Origin: Pyxicephalus adspersus
Taxonomy: Eukaryota; Chordata; Amphibia; Anura; Pyxicephalidae
Length of the DNA: 64,000 nucleotides
Assembly: GCF_032062135.1 (NCBI RefSeq)
Contig: NC_092859.1
Coordinates: 85,375,844-85,439,843 of the forward strand
Reading direction: 5' to 3'
Part shown: positions 12,701-58,800 of the stretch, one piece after another
How the letters are laid out: each line of letters opens with the position of its first letter
How positions within the stretch are numbered: the first letter of the stretch is position 1
Notes under the pieces: generated by a model
Databases searched by the model: none
The model's input: only the letters and a program-made list of their open reading frames with translations
Told to the model about the DNA's origin: nothing
Position numbers and translations under genes: made by a program

Positions 12701-15056
12701 GGTTTTGGGTGGTTAGTGATGCGTGGGTCACAATACAGGGGCCAAAACCCGCCTACAATTCCCTCCCACCTGGCTTAAAAACCATTTCTGGGTTCAACAC
12801 TGTTCAATAACAGTCTTTTAGACAGTGTATATTTGGCTGAGCAAAATCTTGACATCAGTTGCGGAGACAAGTCAAGTACAGTTCCACTTTAGCTGCCCTT
12901 CCTCCTTCCAAACCAGGGAACTAAGCAAAAACATTGTACAACATTATTACAAGAAAAAAAGTTTGGGGTAATATGGAGATATACAAAGTTTTTCTAACCT
13001 AAGACAGAACCGGAAACTATTATGTCTTCTTCCCAGAGAAGAGAATGTGCTACGTCTTTTTAACTATTTTACCCAGTTTGGACTTGTTTCTGTTTGGGTT
13101 TGCACTTGGGTAACCAGCCAGCTGTTTTTGCCATTATCATCATAAGAAGGGGTATTGTGCTAGGAGGAATGCCCATCCATGCTGAAAATAAGCTTTACAT
13201 TATAGTAGTATTCTTCCAGACCCTCCCCAAAGTTATCAAGGAACAAACTTCTACACGGTCTAAAGGTAAAAGATTTGAACTTTTGGTCTAAAGGTAAAAG
13301 ATTTGAACTTTTGGTCACATATTTTTAGGAAAACAATCATGTCATTTCCTCCATAGGGATCACCGGAACAGATATGATTTTAGATGTGGTGATAAAGTCT
13401 GCTGCACTAAAAACGCTTATGTAAAAGATCTTCAGACCTCGTCTAGGTATGTTATGTACGCGGCTGAACTTGGCTGCTGATGCTGACCAGTACTTTCTGC
13501 CTCCTGTTGTATTCTTTATTGCTGCATACTAATATAGTGTTCTGGTAAACCCAAGGTTACAATGTGCAGACCGGAATAATAAAGACCCCATGACACAAAG
13601 CCTGGCAAGTTGTATAGATGATGAGCGAATCTGTAATGGTGAAATATTTTACATAACTGATGTAAGTAACATCTTGCATTGCATGGATCTCCACTTAGAT
13701 TGGTTGAAGATTTAATTGTCTTATGTTGATCACTTGTATGTAGTACTGGCTGAAGTTATTGTAATAAAACTATTTTGGTTTGCTACAGGATGTAGAAAAA
13801 GATAAAATTCGTGAATTAACCTTATCTGATGGAGAAGAAAGATCTTACACACTGAATTATAAAGCCCTAAGGAGTCGCAGTGGTTTGGGTTATGCATGGG
13901 CCAGGACCATTCACACATTTCAGGTTTGTGGTATGAATCCCCCTTGATAACTAGAGTTGCTGTTCTCATCCAAGCTGAGTACACACACACTTCTTGATTC
14001 TCCCTATTCCAGGGCTCTGAAGAAGACACTGTTGTGTACGTTCTAGGCACGGCTGGTAGACAGAACTGGAAGCATGTATACACTGCTGTAACACGGGGCC
14101 GAAAACGTGTATATATCATTGCGATGCGTCATCAGCTTGCTCGAGCAATTACTAACCGGAGTCGTGAAAGAAAAACTAGACTACAGCAGCGTCTTAAAGA
14201 CAAGTTGTCTCAAAGTGGAGCCTGGCCACAGCCCAGTACCAGTGCCTCCACCAACCCAGTGATCATACAGGAGACACAAGACAAGCCTGGTCTAGGGTCA
14301 CAGGAAAATCCCAACACTCCACTAAAAACACCTCCTCGCTTCAGAAGTTTCACACTGCCTACCACACCCGAAATGACCCCCTCCAAAAAAGACTGTGCTG
14401 ATGAAGATTATTTTGCAAGTCCCACAATGCCATCACCATCAGGCTCTCTAATGAATCATGAAACTCACAGGATGGAAGAGTCACCCTCACAAAAAAGAGC
14501 AGCAATCCCTGTAGATGGCATGGAGACCCCTTCCAAGCAACAGCGATTGCACAACTCACTGGTAACATTCTTCTCTATCTGCTGTTGTATAGTTCTTTCA
14601 ATGGAGTCCTAAGTATGGGTGTGCTTACATTGATAAAAGTAATCTGTAATTAGGGCTCAGATTAGTGAGGTTTATGGTCATGTTTGGCACACTTTGGTGG
14701 TGCTATCACTGAGCTCTTTCCGAAGATGCTATTTTCTTGGCTGTCATGCTGAATATCTGTGTTTAATACTTTGACCTGGAACTAGCATTCGGATTGGGAC
14801 TTCTGACTTTTTTGATTTATGTACCTGTGTTGGATAATGACTAAAACTAAACTAACCATCCAGGCAGCTAGCAGTTCAAAGAAAGCAATAGTTACCCCAT
14901 CAATATTTTTAATGAGTTTAATTTATTCAAAAATTTCTATGGTATCTAACCTTCTTTAATTTGGTTTTACAGAATTTGGCAGACATTTCTCCAGCAAGTA
15001 AACTTCACAATCTGAGCTTACATGGTTCATGTACCAAGAAACTTTTCGATCCATGA
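3496..15056 (+). CDS. HELB: DNA helicase B, complete 14-exon gene
   Basis: HELB is a superfamily 1, RecD-like 5'-3' DNA helicase that acts in the nucleus in replication-stress recovery and restrains end resection at double-strand breaks; this role comes from knowledge of the vertebrate family. I joined 14 exons at GT-AG borders; every junction keeps phase and the total of 3,147 nt gives 1,048 residues plus stop (human is about 1,087). An acidic N-terminus (residues 30-60) is followed by a helical N-terminal region, Walker [10 protein letters not shown] (441-449), an acidic RPA-binding-like helix (464-483), Walker B VVDEGS (561-566), motif [11 protein letters not shown] (593-600), [11 protein letters not shown] (829-839), and motif VI TAVTRGR (862-868). 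A Ser/Thr/Pro-rich tail carries several S/T-P-x-K/R sites. It converges on GRIP1, as in human. The start is the first in-frame ATG after an in-frame TAG at 3481; its Kozak context is weak, with C at -3. Confidence 0.95.
3805..3939 (-). repeat. L2-clade LINE 3' tail copy in HELB intron 1
   Basis: A (TTA)n tract is followed by CCATATTACGCAGCGCTGTA, AGACAGTGACACAGGAGGAG and GAGCTTACAATCT. It lies about 100 bases after the exon 1 donor. Confidence 0.85.
4150..4395 (+). repeat. 31-bp minisatellite, about 8 copies
   Basis: The unit GGCTGGGATGATGTCACAC plus a variable CGNGGTGCTGATT part repeats at starts 4150, 4181, 4212, 4243, 4274, 4305, 4336 and 4367, with exact 31-base spacing. Each unit carries TGATGTCA (CRE/ATF-like), and successive junctions create GATTGGCTGG (inverted CCAAT). 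Variation is mostly in the CACACG/CACCCG and GCG/GTG positions. Confidence 0.95.
4673..4795 (+). repeat. L2-clade LINE 3' tail copy, interrupted by a MITE
   Basis: Contains TAGATTGTAAGCTCTTGG, GGGTCCTCTCCTCCTCATGT and GTTGGCGCTATATAAATCTT. Its ATAATAAGAATAATAATAA tail reappears after 5350, on the far side of the MITE. Confidence 0.85.
4796..5349. mobile_element. MITE with TTAA flank and CCTCC(T/C)G ends
   Basis: The left end CCTCCTGGGCGGT and the right end ACCGCTCGGGAGG are imperfect terminal inverted repeats. The left flank is TTAA (4792-4795), the target of piggyBac-type and Kolobok-type elements; the right flank is degraded. An AT-rich inverted repeat fills the left part and a GC-rich block (5130-5260) the right. 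No transposase is seen, so it is non-autonomous. Confidence 0.75.
4830..5062. repeat. internal long inverted repeat (hairpin)
   Basis: The arm 4830-4923 (ATGTCTAAAAGTGGTAC through ACACAAAATCATGTCAA) is mirrored by 4969-5060 (TTGACATGATTTTGTGT through GTACCGCTTTTAGACAT). The spacer is about 45 bases. It lies inside the MITE and is transcribed as part of HELB intron 1. Confidence 0.85.
5922..6257 (+). CDS. HELB: HELB exon 2 (residues 71-182)
   Basis: The acceptor is TTTAACTGTAG|TG. The segment contains [18 protein letters not shown] and [12 protein letters not shown], matching the conserved WWRVKV / GFPSY / LFLKEC blocks of the family. The donor TCAG|GTATGT leaves one base of a Glu codon completed in exon 3. 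Confidence 0.93.
6401..6703 (+). mobile_element. MITE with GTACACAC ends, right edge at assembly gap
   Basis: The left end GGCTGGGTACACACGTGCAA and the right end TTGCACGAGTGTACACAGC are inverted copies; the gap begins immediately after. The interior has GTACATACAGCACCATTCTG and a purine block GAGAGGGGAGGGGGAGAAAG. The same interior recurs at 25690-25800 and, inverted, at 45034-45318. It is non-coding. Confidence 0.8.
6704..6914. other. assembly gap (211 N) in HELB intron 2
   Basis: A run of undetermined bases. It interrupts intron sequence only; exons 2 and 3 are in phase across it. Confidence 1.
7254..7453 (+). CDS. HELB: HELB exon 3 (residues 183-249)
   Basis: The acceptor is TTTTATTTAG|AG and the donor GGTTTG|GTGAGT. 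It encodes a helical segment ([19 protein letters not shown], then [19 protein letters not shown]) of the N-terminal domain. The preceding intron contains the assembly gap at 6704-6914, but phases of exons 2 and 3 agree across it, so no exon needs to be missing. Confidence 0.93.
7541..8371 (+). CDS. HELB: HELB exon 4, Walker A exon (residues 250-526)
   Basis: This is the largest exon, at 831 nt. It encodes a pre-helicase region, a Q-motif-like LDAEQRRAA (about 430-438), the P-loop GKGGCGKTT (441-449), the acidic helix [17 protein letters not shown] (467-483) and motif Ia-like [13 protein letters not shown]. The acceptor is GTTTTTAG|TTA and the donor CATCAG|GTACAT, both phase 0. The intron before it is only 87 bp. 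Confidence 0.96.
8696..8894 (+). CDS. HELB: HELB exon 5, Walker B exon (residues 527-592)
   Basis: The acceptor is CTCTTTTAG|ATT. It encodes ITCSYSAW, a lysine-rich stretch (RKKKEKGE) and the Walker B motif [12 protein letters not shown], with the catalytic Asp-Glu pair at residues 563-564. The donor is CTTG|GTATGT; the split Gly codon opens the GDIRQLPS motif of exon 6. No single unbroken frame reveals this short exon; it is supported by motif and phase. Confidence 0.95.
9320..9440 (+). repeat. dispersed repeat, TACATAGTAAG type, copy 1
   Basis: Contains GTTACATAGTAAGTCAGGTT, GAAAAAAGTCCATCAAGTTC and AACC. It resembles copy 2 at 9785-9865. I recognise the string as common in amphibian genomes but cannot name its family. 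Confidence 0.6.
9785..9865 (+). repeat. dispersed repeat, TACATAGTAAG type, copy 2
   Basis: Contains AGTTACATAGTAAGGTTGAA and ATATCAAGTTTAACC, a diverged version of the copy at 9320-9440. Confidence 0.6.
9890..9985 (+). mobile_element. fragment of palindromic MITE
   Basis: Contains AATCAATTCCAGGTT, GATGAAAGTGTACCCTCTCC and AGCCTTGGAGGGCTTTAATA. This corresponds to the right half of the element at 2600-2820. Confidence 0.7.
10088..10229 (+). CDS. HELB: HELB exon 6, helicase motif III (residues 593-640)
   Basis: It begins with [19 protein letters not shown], the SF1 motif III that couples ATP hydrolysis to DNA binding, and ends [19 protein letters not shown], which includes the motif IV arginine region. 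The acceptor is TTTCTGTAG|GT and the donor ACACG|GTAAGA. Confidence 0.96.
10304..10422 (+). CDS. HELB: HELB exon 7 (residues 640-679)
   Basis: It encodes [17 protein letters not shown] and a poorly conserved lysine- and glutamate-rich loop. The acceptor is TTTTCCACAAG|T. A second AG 13 bases downstream (ending 10316) would shift the frame into a stop, and only the upstream AG restores the family motif NATRIS...FDAEL. The intron before it is 74 bp. The donor is TCTG|GTAAGC. Confidence 0.88.
10423..11769 (+). other. HELB: HELB intron 7
   Basis: 1.35 kb of non-coding sequence with no repeat shared with the rest of the window. An open frame at 10986-11177 has no family match and no splice-site support. 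Confidence 0.6.
11770..11854 (+). CDS. HELB: HELB exon 8 (residues 680-707)
   Basis: An 85-nt exon encoding [14 protein letters not shown] and KHSQFIAFR, matching the family block that ends SQFIAFRR. The acceptor is AATCACAG|AT and the donor GGAG|GTGAGG. The split Arg codon is completed in exon 9. Confidence 0.92.
11855..12589 (+). other. HELB: HELB intron 8
   Basis: A 735-bp AT-rich intron; I see no repeat or secondary exon. Confidence 0.6.
12590..12649 (+). CDS. HELB: HELB exon 9 (residues 708-727)
   Basis: A 60-nt exon encoding [19 protein letters not shown], the counterpart of the human DLINDCCCKHYTGH block. The acceptor is TACATTTAG|G and the donor CATGAA|GTAAGT. A hAT-type MITE begins seven bases into the following intron. 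Confidence 0.92.
12657..12802 (+). mobile_element. hAT-type MITE abutting HELB exon 9 donor
   Basis: Ends CAGTGTTCCCCCCAGCC and TTCTGGGTTCAACACTG are inverted copies. The interior TGCACCACCCGGCTGGTTTT and GTGGGTCACAATACAGGGGC is shared with 34990-35141 and 59187-59352. It starts seven bases after the exon 9 donor. The 8-base flanks do not match well (AGTAAGTA, TTCAATAA). Confidence 0.75.
13257..13316 (+). repeat. 28-bp tandem duplication in HELB intron 9
   Basis: GGTCTAAAGGTAAAAGATTT plus GAACTTTT occurs twice in direct succession at 13257 and 13285, followed by a partial GGTC. The copies are identical, so the duplication is recent. Confidence 0.9.
13357..13446 (+). CDS. HELB: HELB exon 10 (residues 728-757)
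   Basis: It encodes [20 protein letters not shown], which matches the conserved GDKICCTRNAY segment that precedes the C-terminal RecA-like core. The acceptor is CCTCCATAG|G and the donor TCTAG|GTATGT. Confidence 0.93.
13556..13661 (+). CDS. HELB: HELB exon 11 (residues 758-793)
   Basis: It encodes [20 protein letters not shown], matching the family block LCNGEIFFI. The acceptor used is AACCCAAG|G with a weak pyrimidine tract. A stronger-looking GTGCAG 14 bases downstream would put a stop codon two codons in, so it is rejected. The intron before it is 109 bp. The donor is CTGAT|GTAAGT. Confidence 0.9.
13789..13923 (+). CDS. HELB: HELB exon 12 (residues 794-838)
   Basis: It encodes [13 protein letters not shown] and [12 protein letters not shown], the conserved helicase core segment that continues as GSEE in exon 13. 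The acceptor is TTGCTACAG|GAT and the donor TTTCAG|GTTTGT, both phase 0. Confidence 0.95.
14013..14561 (+). CDS. HELB: HELB exon 13, motif VI and regulatory tail (residues 839-1021)
   Basis: It opens with [17 protein letters not shown] and motif VI TAVTRGR (862-868), whose arginine is the expected finger for ATP hydrolysis. After about residue 884 the sequence turns low-complexity and Ser/Thr/Pro-rich, with full CDK consensus sites TPLK (940), TPPR (944), TPSK (960) and TPSK (1010) and further SP sites at 974, 979 and 995. The human tail is a CDK-controlled localisation domain. The donor is CACTG|GTAACA; in-frame readthrough into the intron is not coding. Confidence 0.95.
14973..15056 (+). 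CDS. HELB: HELB exon 14, C-terminus (residues 1022-1048)
   Basis: The acceptor is GGTTTTACAG|AAT. It encodes 27 residues, including KLHNLSLHG and KKLFDP before TGA at 15054-15056. The spacing and the hydrophobic LHNLSL / KLF pattern match the human end (LQNLRLNNL then QLFKP). Confidence 0.9.
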   Translation, partial: NLADISPASKLHNLSLHGSCTKKLFDP

Positions 15057-15818
15057 GGACAGCCGCCTATAATAGATGCAAGATGGGTGCTGGGAGCCTT
15101 TTCTGCAGCCATGCACAGCAAGATTTTCTTGCCATTTTATGACTTTATAATAGCGATTCCATGAAACTAAACCTTTGAAATTTTTGTAATACTAGAAGCA
15201 CTTTTAGATGAATGGGATACAGAAATATTATAAGCCAATTTGTAGAAAGGGATATAAGAAATGATGAGTGCTGACACTGGATTACCTAATGTTAACTAGC
15301 ATGTTCTTATGTTTTTGTTTCCTTTATTTTTACTGCACCTTGAGGACAAGTATTGTAAAAGTAGCCAGTTATTTATGAGAACAGAATTAGCCACTGGCCA
15401 TACGGCTGGAGTTGACACAAATAAGCTTAGATTGTATATTGGCTACTTCCACTCTTTTCTGGTATTTATGTGATGGGAGGATGTATGGGTGTGCCAGTCA
15501 GTAAAAAGAGTTGTATCTATCTTGTACGTAGAAGTGTGTAGTGTAGAATGTGGTAGTAGCATTGCCCCATTCAGGTTGCAGGATAATAGTGAGTGGATTC
15601 GAGAAAACAAGCAGTCTTACTGCTTCAAACCACCAGGAAACAATTTTAAAGCTGCTTTTACAAACTTGTTTTTAATCTGCAGCTTTCATTTTTCCTTCAC
15701 TGCTTAATCTGTCAATAACGTGGAATGAGAATGAAGCCTGGTAATTTTTCTGTGCCACTGCCTGACTAGGTGGTGCAGTTAGGCTTAGGTAGGTAGGAAT
15801 TTTGTTTTTATGAGCACT

Positions 15819-15824
15819 ATTAAA
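15819..15824 (+). promoter_or_regulatory. HELB: candidate HELB poly(A) signal ATTAAA
   Basis: ATTAAA lies 0.76 kb past the HELB stop. No cleavage site can be read from sequence, so this is one of two candidates. Confidence 0.25.
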
Positions 15825-16299
15825 GCAGGACCAGTTTCTAAAGCATTTTCCTAAAGCTACAGCCAGAACTGCTCGTAAGATCCTATATTTTATATTTCCA
15901 ACCTGGAGCTGGAGGCTTCTGCATGAAGCTTTTAAAATGCTCATTTAGTGCATCATAAATGTTTGCAATACACAATACTCTTTGAGGTAGCATTAACAAG
16001 ATGTCCAATGTTGAAAAAAAAATAATTAAGGAGAAATATTTTCTAATATAACTGAATGTTTTGTTTTTATACAAAGTTGTGAGTTTTATTTTTGGTACAG
16101 GGCGTCACTTGAAGCACCTTTCTAACCTGGCCCCAGGTCAGGTAGTCTCATCAGGAAGTCTGATCAGGAGTCTTTGGTATTGTTCTCAGTGACTGGAATT
16201 ACTTTTAATGTTTTATATTATGGTTTATTCCAATTTGTACATCATGATTGTTCCATACAAAGTTTCAACAGCTTGAGTTCCCAAAACCATACATAAGAC

Positions 16300-16305
16300 A
16301 ATAAA
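16300..16305 (+). promoter_or_regulatory. HELB: candidate HELB poly(A) signal AATAAA
   Basis: The canonical AATAAA lies 1.24 kb past the HELB stop, in AT-rich DNA, followed closely by T-rich sequence. It is the better of the two + strand candidates in the convergent 3' zone. Confidence 0.35.
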
Positions 16306-17220
16306 TGTCATGCTATTAAAGTATTAAATTTGTACAAAAATACTTTACAGTTAAATACTTGTTTGTTACAAACAAAAATACATATTTAATTAAATGATCA
16401 ATGATTTCCTTTTCTCCCATATTTGTGTGTTTGTATACTTCATATTTTGACTGGCAGTGTGTTGTATAACAGTATGCTTGCACAGGTAAGAATAACATCC
16501 ATTAGACAATACCAAAGGACTGTAGAGTGCAGGTATATAGACACACAATGGAGGCTACCTGGATCTTCTTCCACCCAGCAGATGCCAATGCTAGGGAGCC
16601 CAGCAAGCAGAGCTACTGGGGAGTCTCCAATCAAAATAAGAGTCACTTTATTGCTTCCAGGGATAGAATATTGGCAAAGCTCTTTGTACATGTACACCTC
16701 TAAAACAATGAGACATGGCAGAGGAAACCATTTAATGCTAATGTTATTTATACTATACAAACACCAGAACTTGGATGAAATGTCTGTATTATAGACAACT
16801 TTCATTGATTCTGACTAGGCCTGAGGAATCTGAAATTATAATTTGGGATTGACATCAGGCTGAAGTTGCTTAAATCTAAGAAACAATGCTTATTTCAGCC
16901 TTATTGTGATTTAACTACCGGTGCAAAACATGTATACAAAGTAACAGGGACCATATACAGCAAGAATCTGGTAAAGGCTCATTCAGGACTAAACCACATC
17001 CACTACAGTGTACCAGGAATTGGCTTAAAGGCTGAGGATGGTTTGGATGCAACATGACATCTAGTCAGGGTTAAAAAATAACAAGCTAAAATGTAGTTAA
17101 AAAGCCTGCTTAAAAGTCTTAGCAGCTATAAATTCTATTCACAGGCCCATTCATCCTACGGAGAACTACTAAATGTTCAAAAAGTTCTGTCCCAGTTGAT
17201 TGGTAGTAAAATAAGCCACT

Positions 17221-17226
17221 TTTATT
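17221..17226 (-). promoter_or_regulatory. GRIP1: candidate GRIP1 poly(A) signal AATAAA
   Basis: The - strand AATAAA lies about 275 bases past the GRIP1 stop. Further - strand AATAAA copies at 16224-16229 and 16085-16090 would give a longer 3' UTR that overlaps the HELB 3' UTR. Confidence 0.3.
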
Positions 17227-17498
17227 TCAGTAGGTTCATTGCACATCACAAAAGCCCCATGTTTGTTCAAGATTAAGCTTGGAATGGCACTAAAATTTTG
17301 TGTGGAATCTGTAAAACCATATTACTCCAGGCTCAGGCGCATAGAGTACCTTCTCAGGATACCTAGTGGTTCACATTCCCTGTGCTTAGCAGTAAAGCCA
17401 CATTGTGACATCTGTGCCTTCACAGACCTGTAGGACAGGGATTTAGCACCAGTTTGTTCATTTTTTGCTACCAAGTCACTGAACTAGAAAGAAGTTTG

Positions 17499-55083
<37,585 letters not shown>

Positions 55084-57955
55084 CTGAAAAAAAAAAAAAA
55101 ACAGAAATGTTGCTTTCCTCAAAGATAGTCATAACAATACAAATATATTCTTTAGTTCAGTTTATTTTTAAAAATACCTTTATTTGTAAGCAAGTAACTG
55201 TTTCCTTTCCTTAGATAGCAACTCATGATAACACATGAAAAAACATTATATTGAGTTTCACCTGAAGTCTTGAAGTTTCAACTTCAATTTTAAAATTGTA
55301 TGCTGTATCTCTTTCAAAGACTTTCAGAAAAATAGACTTACAAACATCTACAAATTGTCAATGGAAAAAACAGATGTGCTGAATGAAATGCCAAGAGCAG
55401 AATCAAATGCTGCTCCCTGAATTACTATTAGGTACATTATCTCTGTTCCTTTTCTAACTTAAATAACTCGAATACAGTCAGGGTTTGCTGAAAATTCATG
55501 AGAAAAAAATTTAGGCTGCCATTGTTAAACTTGCTTTTAATTAATCATAGTTCCTTGGCTGTGAGGTTAATACTTTGGCTTCAATGATATGAGTTACTAT
55601 GAACCGGTATAGAAACAAGGAATTCTGACACTTTTTGACGCATGATTACAGAATATTTTTTCCATGTCCTACTGTGACTTAAAGGACCTAAGTTAGACAC
55701 AGGCAGGCTTATCACTTTTAGAAAGGAGGCCAGCACTGGAAGCTCACATTCTGCTCTCATCAAGCCTTGCAAATAGCCTATTCACATTAGGGTGAATTGG
55801 ATATAGAGTTCAAAGTTAGATTCAGTTTAACGTTAGGGTTTAATAGGTGGGTTACATTTTAAAACCTGTATGCAAATAGTAGAAATAAGTAAGAGATAAA
55901 ATGTTAAAGGTCAAGAGGTAACTTCGTTTTCTATGTGCATGTTGTTCCGAAATGTGGTTTCATTTAAGGGTAATGTATTTTTTATGGTGTGCCTAATATG
56001 TATTCTCCAGATTCATGACGATAATAAACAAAGGTTCAGGTAAAGGAATATAATGTGTTAGAATAAGCGTTTCAATTAGGGAATTTTACTGGCTTTCATC
56101 AAATGTTTGTTTAAACATACTGGTGGTATAAACACAGACTAATTATCTCACAATATAAAAAGGGATATTACATTTACACAACATCATTATTGTTTCAACA
56201 CCAAACAAATGAACACAATAAAAGAAACTTTTGATCCACTAGGGTACAGGAGATGAAAGTAAATCTACAAATGCATTGAAATGAAAAATACTTTCAAGAA
56301 GTTTTGTAAATTATGCTACAACATGTTCCTCTTAAAATTAAATTACCCAAAATTTTTATGGCAGATGAACATTTCTGTCTAAATACTATGTCCTCCAACA
56401 TTGTAGCAAGCTGACAACATCCAATCAAACTTAAAAAAAATATTAGATAATAGTAAACAGTTTGCAAAGAGTAAACATCGACAGGATTAAAAATTAATCT
56501 TAGAAAAGGTGCACAGATTGAAATGGACTTGTCTACAGGAAATACATTTTCCAAGCTCTGTTTTCTTTTAAAAATTGTCCCAGCAGTAATAAAGGACATT
56601 GATTTATTGTACTGTTCATGTGATTGCTACCATATACCTTACACATGTACACCAAACTACATAAATAATCCAGTCAATGAAGACATTATACTATGGCTAG
56701 CACTCCTAGCACTCTAGCACTAACATATATAGATCTATTAAATAGGTTAAAATGTTCCATAAACTTCAGTTAGTACCATTGCTGGGGATTATTAACAAAT
56801 CTAAAAACCACACACCATTTATTGTATTTTCTAGAACAGGCACACTTTTCTTATCACCTTCTAAATATCCTAAAAAACTGAAAAATTAAAATCATAGATC
56901 ATTTCTTGATTATAAACAAACCACAAATGCCTTCAGCTTTACATAAAAGAACATGCATTGCTGTTTAAGGATCCTGGGGATAACAAGATTTAATTCTAGA
57001 AAATTATTCTGAGGTGTAGGTTCAAAAGGCCCACAATTTGTTACACAATTTGTCTCACAAACTCTTTTTTGTGTTTTCTGCCTTTACTGACAATCCACAT
57101 CAAGAATCATTAGGATCATTTTTATTCATATAATTTTATGTGTGTATTATTTCATTATCATTGTTCTATTGGCCTACACATGTCATCTGTAAAAGTAAGC
57201 TCAAAATAAATTTAGTTCATTTCTAAGTCTTGAAAAGCATGAATAAAAGGTGGAGAGAAAATGTCATCATAATGCATATTATATCTTTATTCGGTCTATA
57301 ATCATTATTTAAATCTGGACTGTGGCCATTAAGAAAATGCTGTGTAATACAGCCGGATTATATTACATTTTTAGCTTTTACTGGCTGCTGCTCAAGAAAT
57401 GGCTTTTTTTCTTAGTGCTATAACAGGCCCTGTCCAGGGTTAGCTTTTCACAAAAACATTGTCTGCATAAAATCCACTAAGTGATCTGTAAAAAGAGGTG
57501 CTTCTGTGCTTGCTGTATTATGAGCCACCAGTTGAAATCAAATGAGGTCTGTTTGTCTTGGGATTGCTAATTTTGCAATAGTTTTTTGTTTGAATGTTTG
57601 TGGTATCATAAAGAACTCAATAAACATCATATTCTGATGATGGCTTCTGATCACAACAATTCCCCTGTTGCGCCGTATTTGTTGTCAGAGGGAAAACTGT
57701 AAACTATTTTGAATACAAATCCTAAGAATTTAAAAGGTTTGTATTATGTTACACAGGAAAAATAAAAATAAACATGTAAATACACAATTAATGAATTGGC
57801 TACAGATCTCCTTTAAATAAGACCTTTAAACTATGCTGTTTTTTTGCTTAATTAAATTCGGTGTTATTTTATCAGTCATGGTACAAAACTAGAAAGGCAT
57901 TTTAAATCAAAAGAAGTAGAATATAAAGCAAACAGGCAGGGAGAAAATAGTATAG
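55084..57955 (-). other. GRIP1: GRIP1 intron upstream of PDZ3
   Basis: 2.9 kb of AT-rich sequence without a recognised repeat. No PDZ2 exon could be found here or further right, so the intron extends past the window edge. Confidence 0.6.
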
Positions 57956-58591
57956 CAGTGGTCCCCAACCTTTCTGACAGCAGGGCCCAATAACATAGAA
58001 TAAAATTTTGCTGCAGCCCGGTAGATGTACAGCTTACACTATACTATTCTCAGCAGCTCGGCCTCCTGTCAGGACATTAACGGAGTAGTGTAAGAGCTGG
58101 TGTGCTGTCAGGTGGCAGAGCTGCTGGGAATGGCAGAGAAGTGTAAGCCTTTCATACATTGTATTCTCATTCTCCATTCTCAGCAAATGAATGACAAATG
58201 GAGTGGCATGGGCAAGTAAAGGCGTATTTTTTTTTTTATTCATTCTATAAATCCACTTTAATGAGAAAAGAACCCTCATTCTTATTGAGATTTTATGTTT
58301 GGGACCCTGTATCTGGCAATTTGTTATGTTCAGGGGGTATTGATATTAAGTTTAGTATCACTGTTGCTCTCAAGTGTCCCCTGTTGCGAGGAGAGCACAC
58401 CCACTCAAGGGAGCTCCCACTGAAGCCCGATCTCATAGAAAAGATAGATGAAACGTGCGCAGACACAGTAGTACATGTTTCGAAGGTAGGATTTTTTTTC
58501 ATAGGACTCTGGCGCTTCTGCCTCCTGTCATTTGCGCCCCCCCAACTCACCTGCCACGAACCGGCACTGGTCCAGGGGTTGGTGACCACTG
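57956..58591. mobile_element. hAT-type element, 636 bp
   Basis: Ends CAGTGGTCCCCAACC and GGTTGGTGACCACTG are near-perfect inverted repeats. Flanks TAGTATAG (57948-57955) and CAGTATAA (58592-58599) match at 6 of 8. Sequence next to each end, GCAGCCCGG and CCGGCACTGGTCC, is typical of hAT elements that read 'reddening of CAGTGGTCCCCAAC' style termini in vertebrates. It is non-coding; open frames through it are chance. Confidence 0.8.
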
Positions 58592-58601
58592 CAGTATAAG
58601 A

Positions 58602-58800
58602 CAGCGGTTGCCAACTGGTGGTCCGCAGCTCTGGCCGGGGCACCACCCCAAACCAGTGGGGTCAGGAGAAGGACCCCACTGGCAGGGCACACCAGCCAGA
58701 GCCGCGGACCACGTCCCCCGTACCAATCCCAGGCTAGGGGAATTGGGCGGGCTGTGTCCCTGGACACAACCCACCCACTCTCCAATCGCAGGCTCAGATC
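58602..58800 (+). mobile_element. second hAT-like fragment with hairpin
   Basis: Begins CAGCGGTTGCCAACTGGTGG, a typical hAT end, directly after the previous element. A GC-rich imperfect hairpin follows: GGTCCGCAGCTCTGGC pairs with GCCAGAGCCGCGGACC, and CCAGTGGGGTC (58653-58663) pairs with GACCCCACTGG (58672-58682). I could not define its right end. Confidence 0.55.

Larger units (their letters stand above)
15057..17498. other. convergent 3' UTR zone between HELB and GRIP1
   Basis: This 2.4-kb stretch separates the two stop codons. It holds AT-rich non-coding sequence with poly(A) signal candidates on both strands and no recognised repeat or RNA gene. Short open frames here have no family resemblance and are probably chance. 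Confidence 0.7.
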
